The notes below the pieces were generated by a model that saw nothing but the letters and a program-made list of their open reading frames with translations, searched no databases and had not been told where the DNA came from. The position numbers were made by a program, and so were the translations under genes. 5,214 nt of DNA from Brevundimonas sp. (lineage in GTDB: Bacteria; Pseudomonadota; Alphaproteobacteria; Caulobacterales; Caulobacteraceae), in NCBI GenBank assembly GCA_024711185.1, contig JANJTI010000170.1:1-5214 (forward strand), in the 5' to 3' direction. Of the stretch, positions 1-5,214 are shown piece by piece (the first letter of the stretch is position 1; each line of letters opens with the position of its first letter).

Positions 1-21
1 CTGCCGGCCCCGAGGCCGCCG

Positions 22-49
22 ATCCAGCAACCACCAGTCACCAATCACC
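22..49. repeat. Degenerate heptamer array at the metallopeptidase stop codon
   Basis: Four consecutive 7-bp units can be read on the plus strand: ATCCAGC, AACCACC, AGTCACC, AATCACC. They fit the pattern A-N-(C/T)-C-A-(C/G)-C. On the minus strand the array reads as repeats of the type GGTGATT, GGTGACT, GGTGGTT. The metallopeptidase TGA (complement of 45-47) lies inside the last unit, so the array begins at the end of that gene. The 21 bases to its left hold nothing I recognise. The periodicity is visible directly; the role is unknown. Confidence 0.55.
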
Positions 50-455
50 CCAAGTCTTCCGCCCCCTCCACCTCATCGATCCGGTCGTCGTCCAGCCCGA
101 AATGGTGGCCGATTTCGTGGATCAGGACGTGGGCGATGATCTCGGACAGGCCGACGTCGCCACGCTCGCACCATTCGTCGAGGATCGGGCGGCGGTACAG
201 GAAGATGCGGGCCGGCTCGGCGGCCGGGCCCATCTCGTCACGGCGGCCGATGTCGACTCCGAAATAGAGGCCGGTGAGCTCGAACGGGTCCTCCATGCCC
301 ATGGAGGCGAGGGTCTCGTCGTCGGCGAAGTCGTCGACGCGGATAACCACGTCCCCGGCCAGGGTCCGGAACGGATCGGGCAGAGTCTGGAAGGCCTCGC
401 GCGCCAGCCGGGCGAAGTCGTCGAGGGAGGGGGCGAGCTGGTCGGTCCACTGCAT
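45..455 (-). CDS. Zincin-type metallopeptidase family protein (PF06262/COG3824-like)
   Basis: This 136-residue cytoplasmic protein is probably a small zinc-dependent protease. The key motif is near the C-terminus: His113-Glu114-Ile-Gly-His117, followed by His118-Phe-Gly-Leu and three aspartates (122-124). This is the extended HExxHHxGLDD signature of the short bacterial zincin family once called DUF1025. His113 and His117 would bind zinc, Glu114 would be the catalytic base, and an aspartate downstream is the likely third ligand. A conserved block before it contains a LYFG turn and an IFLYRRP strand. There is no signal peptide or membrane segment, and the length is usual for the family. The start is the ATG at 453-455, because the protein lines up from its N-terminus with no upstream alternative needed; the ribosome-binding site is weak (GGA). 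It is transcribed away from divL. Its start and stop codons both touch heptamer repeats. Substrate is unknown. The family call is secure; actual proteolytic activity is inferred. Confidence 0.85.
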   Translation of the reverse strand: MQWTDQLAPSLDDFARLAREAFQTLPDPFRTLAGDVVIRVDDFADDETLASMGMEDPFELTGLYFGVDIGRRDEMGPAAEPARIFLYRRPILDEWCERGDVGLSEIIAHVLIHEIGHHFGLDDDRIDEVEGAEDLG

Positions 456-482
456 GGGTCCAGGTTCTACGGACCAGGTTCC
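455..482. repeat. Degenerate heptamer array upstream of the metallopeptidase (left arm)
   Basis: Four adjacent 7-bp units read TGGGTCC, AGGTTCT, ACGGACC, AGGTTCC. The hexamer AGGTTC recurs exactly 14 bp apart (462 and 476), which is two units. The array abuts the metallopeptidase start codon (complement of 453-455, sharing base 455), so it would be that gene's untranslated leader. It faces a second array at 508-535 of opposite orientation. Confidence 0.55.
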
Positions 483-526
483 ATGAAGGCGAGCCTCGAC
501 ACGCCCCGAAACCTGGAACCTAGTCC
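471..526. repeat. Imperfect inverted repeat in the divergent intergenic region
   Basis: The left arm GGACCAGGTTCCA (471-483) and the right arm TGGAACCTAGTCC (514-526) are reverse complements at 12 of 13 positions, with a 30-bp spacer. The arms are parts of the two opposed heptamer arrays. It could be an operator shared by the metallopeptidase and divL, a transcribed hairpin, or simply a by-product of the repeats. No T-tract follows, so it is not a classical intrinsic terminator. Confidence 0.5.
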
Positions 527-535
527 CTAGCGCCT
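508..535. repeat. Degenerate heptamer array upstream of divL (right arm)
   Basis: Four adjacent 7-bp units, all ending in CCT, read GAAACCT, GGAACCT, AGTCCCT, AGCGCCT. GGAACCT is the exact reverse complement of the AGGTTCC unit of the left array, so the two arrays face each other across 25 bp. It ends 48 bp before the divL start codon and occupies the place where a divL -35 element might be expected. Confidence 0.5.
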
Positions 536-552
536 CATCAGGTATGGTTATC

Positions 553-557
553 GAATC
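553..557. promoter_or_regulatory. GANTC (CcrM methylation) site just upstream of divL
   Basis: The sequence GAATC lies 26 bp before the divL ATG. In Caulobacter and relatives CcrM methylates GANTC, and sites near promoters can tie transcription to chromosome replication through GcrA. The motif is scarce here: the others I found are at 255, 2369, 2956, 3874, 5002 and 5117. TATGGT at 543-548 might serve as a -10 but no convincing -35 is visible. The site is certain as sequence; regulation is inferred. Confidence 0.4.
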
Positions 558-583
558 AGGGCGCGGGAGCTGAACGGGACCAG

Positions 584-2935
584 ATGGCGGAAGCCGACAT
601 CGCCTATGTCGCGACCGCGGGCGCCGCGGGTCTGGCCCTGGCGCTCAGCGCCTGGGCCGCGCGGCTGCGCGGCCGTCTGGCCGAGCGCAACGCGGCGCTG
701 GAAGCCGCCTTGGCGGCGGCGCGGGTCGACATCGCCCATCGCGACGGCGCGCTGGCGGCGTTCGAGGATGTGCGGCTGGCGCTGACGCCCGGCGGCGGCG
801 CGGCCCGGCTGGGCCCTCCGGCCGCCTGGGACGCCCTGCTCGAGGATCTGGCCGCCCCGGAGGACGTCGCCGACGATCCGGCCCTCGTGGTCCTCGACGC
901 CGTACGCGAGGTCGCCGGGCCGCGTCTGGCGGGCCTGATCGAGCGCGGCGAGCCGTTCGATGCGGTGATGGAAGGCTCCGGCGGCGCCTGGGCCGTCGAA
1001 GGGCGGTCCTCGGCCGGGGCGGCCTGGCTCAGGCTGTCGCGGCTGGGCCTGGTCGGCACGGCGACCGAGAGCGGTCTGGGGCTGCTGGCCGACTTCTATC
1101 CTTCGCCGACCTGGGTGGTCGACGCGGCCGGACGGCTCGCGTGGGCCAACCGGGCGTGGCTGGCCGAGATGAAGGTCGAGAGCGTCGAGGCGGCCCGCGA
1201 GAAGGGCCTGAGTTTCGACCGCGGGGCGGACGCCATCGTCGCCGAGGCCGGGCGGCTGCATCAGCGGCAGGAGGGCTTCCGCTGGACCACCGGCGGCGGG
1301 CGACGGCGCGCCTGGCGGGTCGTGGCCGAGCCGGCCCCCGGCGGCGCGGGCGCCGTGCTGGCCTTCGCCCTGGACATGACCGAGGCTGAGGAGACGCGCG
1401 ACACCCTGCGCCGTCACGTCGAGGCCCATGACGAGACCCTGAACCACCTCGCCGACGCCGTGGCCATCTTCGGGCCCTCCAAGCGACTGGCCTTCCACAA
1501 CACCGCCTTCCAGCAGCTGTTCAGCCTCGATCCGGCCTGGCTCGACGAGCGTCCGACCCACGCCGAGTTGCTGGACCGGCTGCGTCAGCGCCGGCAGCTT
1601 CCGGAGGTGGTCGACTACGCCGGCTGGAAGGCGAGGGAGCTGGACTTCTACGGCGCGTCGGCGGCGGCGCCGGACGACAGCTGGTCGTTGCCGGACGGGC
1701 GGACCCTGCGGGTGGTGCGCCAGCCGCACCCGCTGGGCGGGGTGCTGTTGCTGTTCTCGGACATCACCGACGAACTGAAGCTGCGCAGCCGCTTCAACGC
1801 CCAGCTGCAGGTGCAGACCGCCACCCTCGACAAGCTCAACGACGCAGTGGCGGTGTTCGGCTCGGACGGCCGCATCCGGCTGCACAACGAAGCTTTCGAG
1901 GCCTTCTGGGGCGTGACCGGCGAGCAACTGCGGACCGCCGGCGATTTCGACGCCGTCGCGACCCTGTGCCAGCAGACCATGCCGGATCCGAGCCTGTGGC
2001 TGGGGCTGAAGGCCCGGGTCGCGGACCCGGATCCCGAAAGCCGGGTGCCGATCTCGGGAGAGGGCCGCACCGCCGACGGACGGGTGGCGGCGTGGCAGAC
2101 CCGCCCGCTGCCGGACGGGGCCACGCTGGTCGCCTTCTCCGACGTGACGGCGCGCCGCGACCTGGAGCAGGCGCTGGCGGCCAAGGCGGCGGCGCTGGAG
2201 GAGAGCCAGGCGCTGAAGCGCGAGTTCGTGGGCAGCGTCTCCTACGAACTGCGCACCCCGCTGACCACCATCGTCGGCTATTCGGAGCTGCTCGAGGCGC
2301 AGGCGGACCTGCCCGAGCGAAGCCGGCAGCACGCCGGGGCGATCCGGGTGGCGGCAAGCCAGCTGGCGGACTCCATCGACGACGTGCTGGACATGGCCCA
2401 GATCGACGCCGGGGAGATGGAGTTGACCCTCGGCGACGTCCGCGTCTGCGATCTGATGGACGAGGCCGCTGCCCGCGCGCGGGCGCGGATCGAGGGCAGG
2501 GGCGCGGCGCTGCACGTGCAGTGTCCGGCGGGCCTGCGACCGATCCGGGCCGACGCGCAGCGGGTGGAGCAGGCGCTGGAGCTGCTGCTCGACAACGCAG
2601 CGCGCGCGGTGGCCGACGGCGGCGCTGTCACGCTGTCGGCCGAGAGCGGCCCGGCGGAGGTGCGCATCCGGGTCGAGGACACCGGACGGGGCATCCCCTA
2701 TCACCTGCAGGCCCACGTGTTCGATCGCTTCGTCCGTCGCGAGCGCGGCGGCCCGGGCGTGGGTCTCGCCCTGGTCAAGGCGCTGGTCGAACTGCACGGC
2801 GGCTGGGCCGAGGTGGAGAGCGAACCCGGCAGGGGCGCCGCCTTCATCCTGCATCTGCCGCTGGAGGCGCAGACCGCCGCCGCCCCCCCGGAATTGGGAC
2901 TGGCCGCCGAATGGCGAATGGCCGACGCCGACTGA
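584..2935 (+). CDS. divL: DivL, cell-cycle pseudo-histidine kinase with Tyr at the phosphoacceptor position
   Basis: DivL senses the phosphorylation state of the response regulator DivK and controls the CckA kinase, and so the CtrA phosphorelay, at the cell pole in Caulobacter. This copy has 783 residues; Caulobacter crescentus DivL has about 770. One membrane helix spans roughly residues 9-26, followed by an Ala/Glu-rich coiled coil (27-65) and a poorly conserved, perhaps PAS-like region (70-165). Three clearer PAS domains start near 171 (YPSPTWVVDAAGRLAWAN), 286 (LADAVAIFG) and 415 (LNDAVAVFG). A helix (528-548) leads into the dimerisation domain, where the H-box reads SYELRTPLTT with Tyr554 in place of His, matching Tyr550 of C. 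crescentus DivL. The ATPase domain keeps its N-box (Asn671), DTGRGI box (Asp699) and glycine-rich GGPGVGL (722-728), so ATP binding is plausible. The ATG at 584 follows GGGA by four bases and gives the expected membrane anchor. Another Tyr-variant PAS kinase is unlikely. Confidence 0.93.
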   Translation: MAEADIAYVATAGAAGLALALSAWAARLRGRLAERNAALEAALAAARVDIAHRDGALAAFEDVRLALTPGGGAARLGPPAAWDALLEDLAAPEDVADDPALVVLDAVREVAGPRLAGLIERGEPFDAVMEGSGGAWAVEGRSSAGAAWLRLSRLGLVGTATESGLGLLADFYPSPTWVVDAAGRLAWANRAWLAEMKVESVEAAREKGLSFDRGADAIVAEAGRLHQRQEGFRWTTGGGRRRAWRVVAEPAPGGAGAVLAFALDMTEAEETRDTLRRHVEAHDETLNHLADAVAIFGPSKRLAFHNTAFQQLFSLDPAWLDERPTHAELLDRLRQRRQLPEVVDYAGWKARELDFYGASAAAPDDSWSLPDGRTLRVVRQPHPLGGVLLLFSDITDELKLRSRFNAQLQVQTATLDKLNDAVAVFGSDGRIRLHNEAFEAFWGVTGEQLRTAGDFDAVATLCQQTMPDPSLWLGLKARVADPDPESRVPISGEGRTADGRVAAWQTRPLPDGATLVAFSDVTARRDLEQALAAKAAALEESQALKREFVGSVSYELRTPLTTIVGYSELLEAQADLPERSRQHAGAIRVAASQLADSIDDVLDMAQIDAGEMELTLGDVRVCDLMDEAAARARARIEGRGAALHVQCPAGLRPIRADAQRVEQALELLLDNAARAVADGGAVTLSAESGPAEVRIRVEDTGRGIPYHLQAHVFDRFVRRERGGPGVGLALVKALVELHGGWAEVESEPGRGAAFILHLPLEAQTAAAPPELGLAAEWRMADAD

Positions 2936-2953
2936 GCGGCGGCGCTCCGTCCT

Positions 2954-2980
2954 TTGACTCCGCCCGCGGGGCTCACTAAC
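2954..2980 (+). promoter_or_regulatory. Possible promoter for the HAD gene with GANTC inside the -35
   Basis: In the 91-bp gap after divL, TTGACTC (2954-2960) resembles the Caulobacter housekeeping -35 (TTGACGS type). Ten bases on is GCTCACTAAC, a partial match to a GCTANAWC-type -10; read by E. coli rules, ACTAAC lies 15 bp downstream of TTGACT. The GACTC in the -35 is a CcrM site. The -10 match is weak, so readthrough from divL is the main alternative. Confidence 0.3.
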
Positions 2981-3026
2981 GAGCAGCCCTTCGCCGCCAC
3001 GCGCCATCGGGCGCCGGACCCTCGCC

Positions 3027-3881
3027 ATGGCCAGACTGCTCAAGACCGCGCTGATCTACGACTTCGACGGGACCCTCGCCCGCGGCAACATGCAGGAGGT
3101 CAGCTTCATCCCCTCGGTGGGCATGGAAAAGGGCGCCTTCTGGGACGAAGCCGAGCGGCTGACCCGCGTCGCCGACGGCGACGGCATCCTGATGTACATG
3201 CAGCTGATGCTGAGCCACGCGCGCTCGAACGGCTCGCCGATCACCCGCGCCATGCTACGCGAACATGGCCATGACGTGAAGTTGTTCGACGGGCTGAAGT
3301 CCGACCTGACCGGTCCCGGCTGGTTCGAGCGCATCGACGCCTTGGGCGCGAAGTACGGGCTGGATATCGAGCACTACATCATCTCGGCCGGGCTGGAGGA
3401 GATGATCGACGGCTGCCCGATCCGCGACGCCTTCCGCCACGTGTTCGCGTCGAAGTTCGTCTACGACGACGAAGGGGTGGCGATCTGGCCGGCGGTGGGC
3501 GTGAACTACACCACCAAGACCCAGTACCTGTTCCGCATCAACAAGGGCGTGCTGAACCACTGGGAGCACGACAAGATCAACCGCTTCATGCCCGACGACG
3601 ACCGGCCGGTGCCGTTCGAGCGGATGATCTTCCTCGGCGACGGCGACACCGACGTCCCGACCATGAAGATGATGCACACCAAGGGCGGCTTCTCGATCGC
3701 GGTGTACGACCCGCGCAATTCCGAGCGCGACCAGCAGAAGATCTACAGCCTGATTTCCGAGGATCGGGTCAATTTCGTCGCCGCCGCCGACTACCGCGAA
3801 GGCTCGGCGCTGGACCTGATCGTCAAGGGACTGATCGGCCGCATCGCCATCAACGCCGGGACCATGCCCGAGGGAGTCTGA
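3027..3881 (+). CDS. HAD-superfamily hydrolase (phosphatase-like), substrate unknown
   Basis: This 284-residue soluble protein has the complete set of haloacid dehalogenase-superfamily motifs, so it probably hydrolyses a phosphate ester with Mg2+. Motif I is YDFDGTL with nucleophile Asp12 and acid/base Asp14. Motif II is the serine in IISAG (Ser120). The motif III lysine is Lys164 (in YTTKTQ) or less likely Lys143. Motif IV is GDGDTD, with Asp205 and Asp209. About 100 residues lie between motifs I and II, as expected for an inserted cap domain like that of phosphoserine phosphatases. The long stretch between Lys164 and motif IV (HWEHDKINRF) is distinctive, but I cannot tie it to a substrate. 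There is no signal peptide. The ATG at 3027 places motif I in its usual spot near the N-terminus. The gene follows divL in the same direction after 91 bp and may have its own promoter. It converges with the PilZ gene across 3 bp. Confidence 0.85.
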   Translation: MARLLKTALIYDFDGTLARGNMQEVSFIPSVGMEKGAFWDEAERLTRVADGDGILMYMQLMLSHARSNGSPITRAMLREHGHDVKLFDGLKSDLTGPGWFERIDALGAKYGLDIEHYIISAGLEEMIDGCPIRDAFRHVFASKFVYDDEGVAIWPAVGVNYTTKTQYLFRINKGVLNHWEHDKINRFMPDDDRPVPFERMIFLGDGDTDVPTMKMMHTKGGFSIAVYDPRNSERDQQKIYSLISEDRVNFVAAADYREGSALDLIVKGLIGRIAINAGTMPEGV

Positions 3882-3884
3882 AGG

Positions 3885-4211
3885 CTAGCGGCCCCCCGCG
3901 CGAAGGAAGGCCGCCCGGGCGGCGGCGAGGCGGGACGGCACCAGACCGCGCAGCGAGGCCTGGCCGCGGCGCTTCAGGCCGGCCTCGTGCCCCTTGCTCC
4001 ACGCCACCTCCGCCTCGATGGCGACGCCCTGGGCGAGATCGATCAGCTGGACCAGCGGCGGCAGGGCGAGCTTGCGGTCGAGGCGCACGCGCAGGCCCGA
4101 GGGGGATGCGTCGACGATCCGGCAGGGCAGCTCGAGCCCGGGCGCGACCACGACGCCGGCCCCGGCGGCGGGGGTGCGAGGTTCGAAGCGGCGATCGACG
4201 GACTGGTTCAT
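3885..4211 (-). CDS. PilZ-domain protein, likely c-di-GMP binding
   Basis: This 108-residue protein is essentially one PilZ domain. The two c-di-GMP-contacting motifs are both present: RxxxR (Arg8 to Arg12, within DRRFEPR) near the N-terminus, and D-x-S-x-x-G (Asp34-Ala-Ser36-Pro-Ser-Gly39). A later strand, VAWSKGHEAGLK, matches the usual end of the beta barrel. An Arg/Ala-rich C-terminal tail follows. By family knowledge it is a cytoplasmic c-di-GMP receptor that acts by binding a partner; which partner is not visible, and motility, surface attachment and cell-cycle control are all possible. Its ATG overlaps the TGA of the upstream kinase (ATGA, 4208-4211), which implies translational coupling. 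The TAG stop (complement of 3885-3887) is 3 bp from the stop of the convergent HAD gene, with no terminator between. The domain call is strong; nucleotide binding is inferred from the motifs. Confidence 0.85.
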   Translation of the reverse strand: MNQSVDRRFEPRTPAAGAGVVVAPGLELPCRIVDASPSGLRVRLDRKLALPPLVQLIDLAQGVAIEAEVAWSKGHEAGLKRRGQASLRGLVPSRLAAARAAFLRAGGR

Positions 4212-5008
4212 TGCGGTCCTGATACCGGCTGACGGTTGCGATCCAGTTGCACCGTCAGGCTTACCCGGACGCCACCGGCCAGCATATGGCGAGTGATGCG
4301 TTCGAAATACTGGATGAAGCCGGCCAGACGGCGGCGCTCCTCATGCGGCAGATCGTCCGGGGCGACGCCGAGCAGGTCCGCCTCCTGCTGGCACCGCCAG
4401 TCGAGGACGACGTCGAAGCCCGGGGCGCGCAGGAACAGCAGGGCGTCGAAGCGGTCGGCGAAGGTCGCGTACGGGCCGGCCACCTGCGCATCGACCCACC
4501 GCCGCCAGCGGCCGGCGGCGTCGTGGTCGCGCTCCAGCGCGTTGACCGGTGCGGCCAGGGCGGTCGCATCTTCCGGGAGGGCGCCGAGGCACCAGGCGTC
4601 GACCAGGACGGCGGAGGGCCGGCCGCGAAAGGCGCGCCAGCGGTCTTCGGGCCAGCGGTCGTCGCCGCGCTTGTCGAAGTCGGGGATCGGGGTCGTGTCG
4701 TCCGGACCCGCCGCGCCTAGGCGGTCGATCAGGTCCCGCAGCAGTCCGAGGTCGTGCGTCCCCGGCGGACCGCGGGTGAGCAGCAGCGGGTGGATGTCGC
4801 GCGCCAGCGTCTCGCGCTGCGCGCGCGTCAGATAGACGTCGTCGATCGAGATCTGGGCCGCGCCGAAGCGGGCGGCCGCGGCGCGGGCGAGCGTGGTCTT
4901 GCCGCAACCCTGCGCGCCGACGATCCCGATCAGCGGCGGGCGATCCTTGGGTCCGTCGGCGATCAGCCGGCCGACGAGGTCGACGAGATCGGGATGGGCC
5001 GGACTCAG
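4208..5008 (-). CDS. P-loop kinase of the D-glycerate 3-kinase type, apparent CTG start
   Basis: The protein has 266 residues from the start proposed here. It has a Walker A motif, GAQGCGKT (Gly31 to Thr38), then ISIDDVYLT (53-61) and [12 protein letters not shown]. These match the family that includes plant-type glycerate kinase (EC 2.7.1.31, D-glycerate plus ATP to 3-phosphoglycerate), where IDDFYLT and RG-PGTHD are hallmarks. Further family blocks are [20 protein letters not shown] and, near the end, [10 protein letters not shown]. It is cytosolic; the natural substrate is inferred from family only. The open frame has no ATG, GTG or TTG from the Walker A region up to the window edge. The first such codon (GTG, complement of 4481-4483) would remove the P-loop. 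The CTG at 5006-5008 overlaps the ferredoxin TGA as CTGA, with GGAAAG six bases upstream, so I chose it. A frame or base error cannot be excluded. At the 3' end it overlaps the PilZ gene by 4 bp. Confidence 0.75.
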   Translation of the reverse strand: MSPAHPDLVDLVGRLIADGPKDRPPLIGIVGAQGCGKTTLARAAAARFGAAQISIDDVYLTRAQRETLARDIHPLLLTRGPPGTHDLGLLRDLIDRLGAAGPDDTTPIPDFDKRGDDRWPEDRWRAFRGRPSAVLVDAWCLGALPEDATALAAPVNALERDHDAAGRWRRWVDAQVAGPYATFADRFDALLFLRAPGFDVVLDWRCQQEADLLGVAPDDLPHEERRRLAGFIQYFERITRHMLAGGVRVSLTVQLDRNRQPVSGPQ

Positions 5009-5214
5009 TGCTGGCTTTCCGGCAGGCGGACGATCAGGCCGTCGAGGTATTCCGATACGCGGATCTGGCAGGACAGGCGGCTGTTCGGCTGCACGTTCTC
5101 GGCGAAATCCAGCATCGACTCCTCCATCGCCGAGGCGCGGCCGGTCTCGGCCTGGAAGGCCTCGTCGACGTAGACGTGGCAGGTGGCGCAGGCGCAGGCC
5201 CCGCCGCAGTCGGC
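5005..5214 (-). CDS. 2Fe-2S ferredoxin, adrenodoxin type, C-terminal part
   Basis: Only the last 69 codons are in the window; the N-terminus lies to the right of 5214. The segment begins at the cluster-binding loop, [16 protein letters not shown]. This has the C-x5-C-x2-C spacing of vertebrate-type (adrenodoxin/putidaredoxin) ferredoxins, with one extra cysteine in the first gap. The fourth ligand is in RLSCQIRV. An acidic helix in between (DEAFQAETG and [12 protein letters not shown]) is typical of the region that docks redox partners. The protein carries one electron at a time, for example to a cytochrome P450 or in iron-sulfur cluster assembly; the partner cannot be read here. It ends at the TGA complementary to 5005-5007 and overlaps the kinase by 4 bp, so it is upstream in the same operon. 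Confidence 0.9.
   Translation of the reverse strand, partial: ADCGGACACATCHVYVDEAFQAETGRASAMEESMLDFAENVQPNSRLSCQIRVSEYLDGLIVRLPESQH
5015..5020 (-). promoter_or_regulatory. Candidate ribosome-binding site for the kinase
   Basis: On the minus strand GGAAAG ends six bases before the CTG proposed as the kinase start. It lies inside the last codons of the ferredoxin gene. The spacing suits initiation at CTG, and the overlap with the ferredoxin stop would let terminating ribosomes restart there. The match to the anti-Shine-Dalgarno is moderate. Confidence 0.35.

Noticed and set aside
102..530. Plus-strand open frame opposite the metallopeptidase gene
   Set aside because: It has no conserved motif, whereas the minus strand encodes the HExxH zincin signature in a protein of normal family length.
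544..573. Nine-codon leader ORF (MVIESGRGS) ending 10 bp before the divL start
   Set aside because: No ribosome-binding site or attenuator-like hairpin supports it, and ORFs this short are expected by chance.
3001..3014. Small hairpin GCGCC-ATCG-GGCGC ahead of the HAD gene
   Set aside because: The stem is only 5 bp with no T-tract, so it is not a terminator. Such stems are common in DNA this rich in GC.
548..3043. An 831-codon open frame on the minus strand across the whole of divL
   Set aside because: It is longer than divL itself but is Arg/Gln/Gly/Pro-rich, has no recognisable domain, and mirrors the third-position GC bias of divL. The plus strand encodes a complete conserved protein, so this is a codon-bias shadow.
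4247..4835. Plus-strand open frames opposite the kinase gene
   Set aside because: They are low-complexity Arg/Ser/Gly-rich translations without motifs, and the minus-strand frame carries a clear Walker A motif and glycerate-kinase-family blocks.
4341..4907. A 188-codon minus-strand frame with an ATG start inside the kinase gene
   Set aside because: Its translation is Arg/Pro-rich and out of frame with the P-loop and the conserved C-terminus. The frame ending at 4208 is the real one despite lacking an ATG.

Overview
The window is GC-rich, densely coded bacterial chromosome and most likely comes from an alphaproteobacterium of the order Caulobacterales (a Caulobacter, Phenylobacterium or Brevundimonas relative). 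The best evidence is a full-length DivL-type protein: a membrane-anchored, multi-PAS histidine-kinase-like protein with tyrosine in place of the phosphorylatable histidine (YELRTP, Tyr554). DivL is an essential cell-cycle regulator known from Caulobacter. GANTC, the CcrM methylation site, is sparse: I found seven in 5.2 kb, two of them in the short gaps just upstream of divL and of the gene that follows it.

Layout, left to right. (1) Positions 45-455, minus strand: a small zincin-type metallopeptidase. Degenerate 7-bp repeat arrays lie at both of its ends. (2) Positions 456-583: a 128-bp divergent intergenic region built largely from two heptamer arrays in opposite orientation, which together form a 13-bp imperfect inverted repeat. 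A GANTC site follows just before divL. (3) Positions 584-2935, plus strand: divL. (4) Positions 2936-3026: a 91-bp gap with a possible promoter whose -35 contains GANTC. (5) Positions 3027-3881, plus strand: a HAD-superfamily phosphatase-like hydrolase of unknown substrate. (6) After only 3 bp, a convergent minus-strand block runs from the right edge inwards: a 2Fe-2S ferredoxin (its start lies beyond the window), a D-glycerate 3-kinase-like P-loop kinase, and a PilZ-domain protein. These three genes overlap by 4 bp at each junction (CTGA, then ATGA), so they look like one translationally coupled operon.

How the genes fit together. DivL would link DivK phosphorylation to the CckA-ChpT-CtrA phosphorelay. 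The PilZ protein is a plausible c-di-GMP receptor, and c-di-GMP also feeds into CckA in Caulobacter, but proximity is the only link visible here. The ferredoxin and kinase look metabolic. I see no mobile element, CRISPR array, tRNA or rRNA, and no clearly new multi-gene system. The points most worth a second look are the heptamer arrays bounding the metallopeptidase gene, the absence of any ATG/GTG/TTG start for the kinase, and the GANTC sites ahead of divL and the HAD gene.
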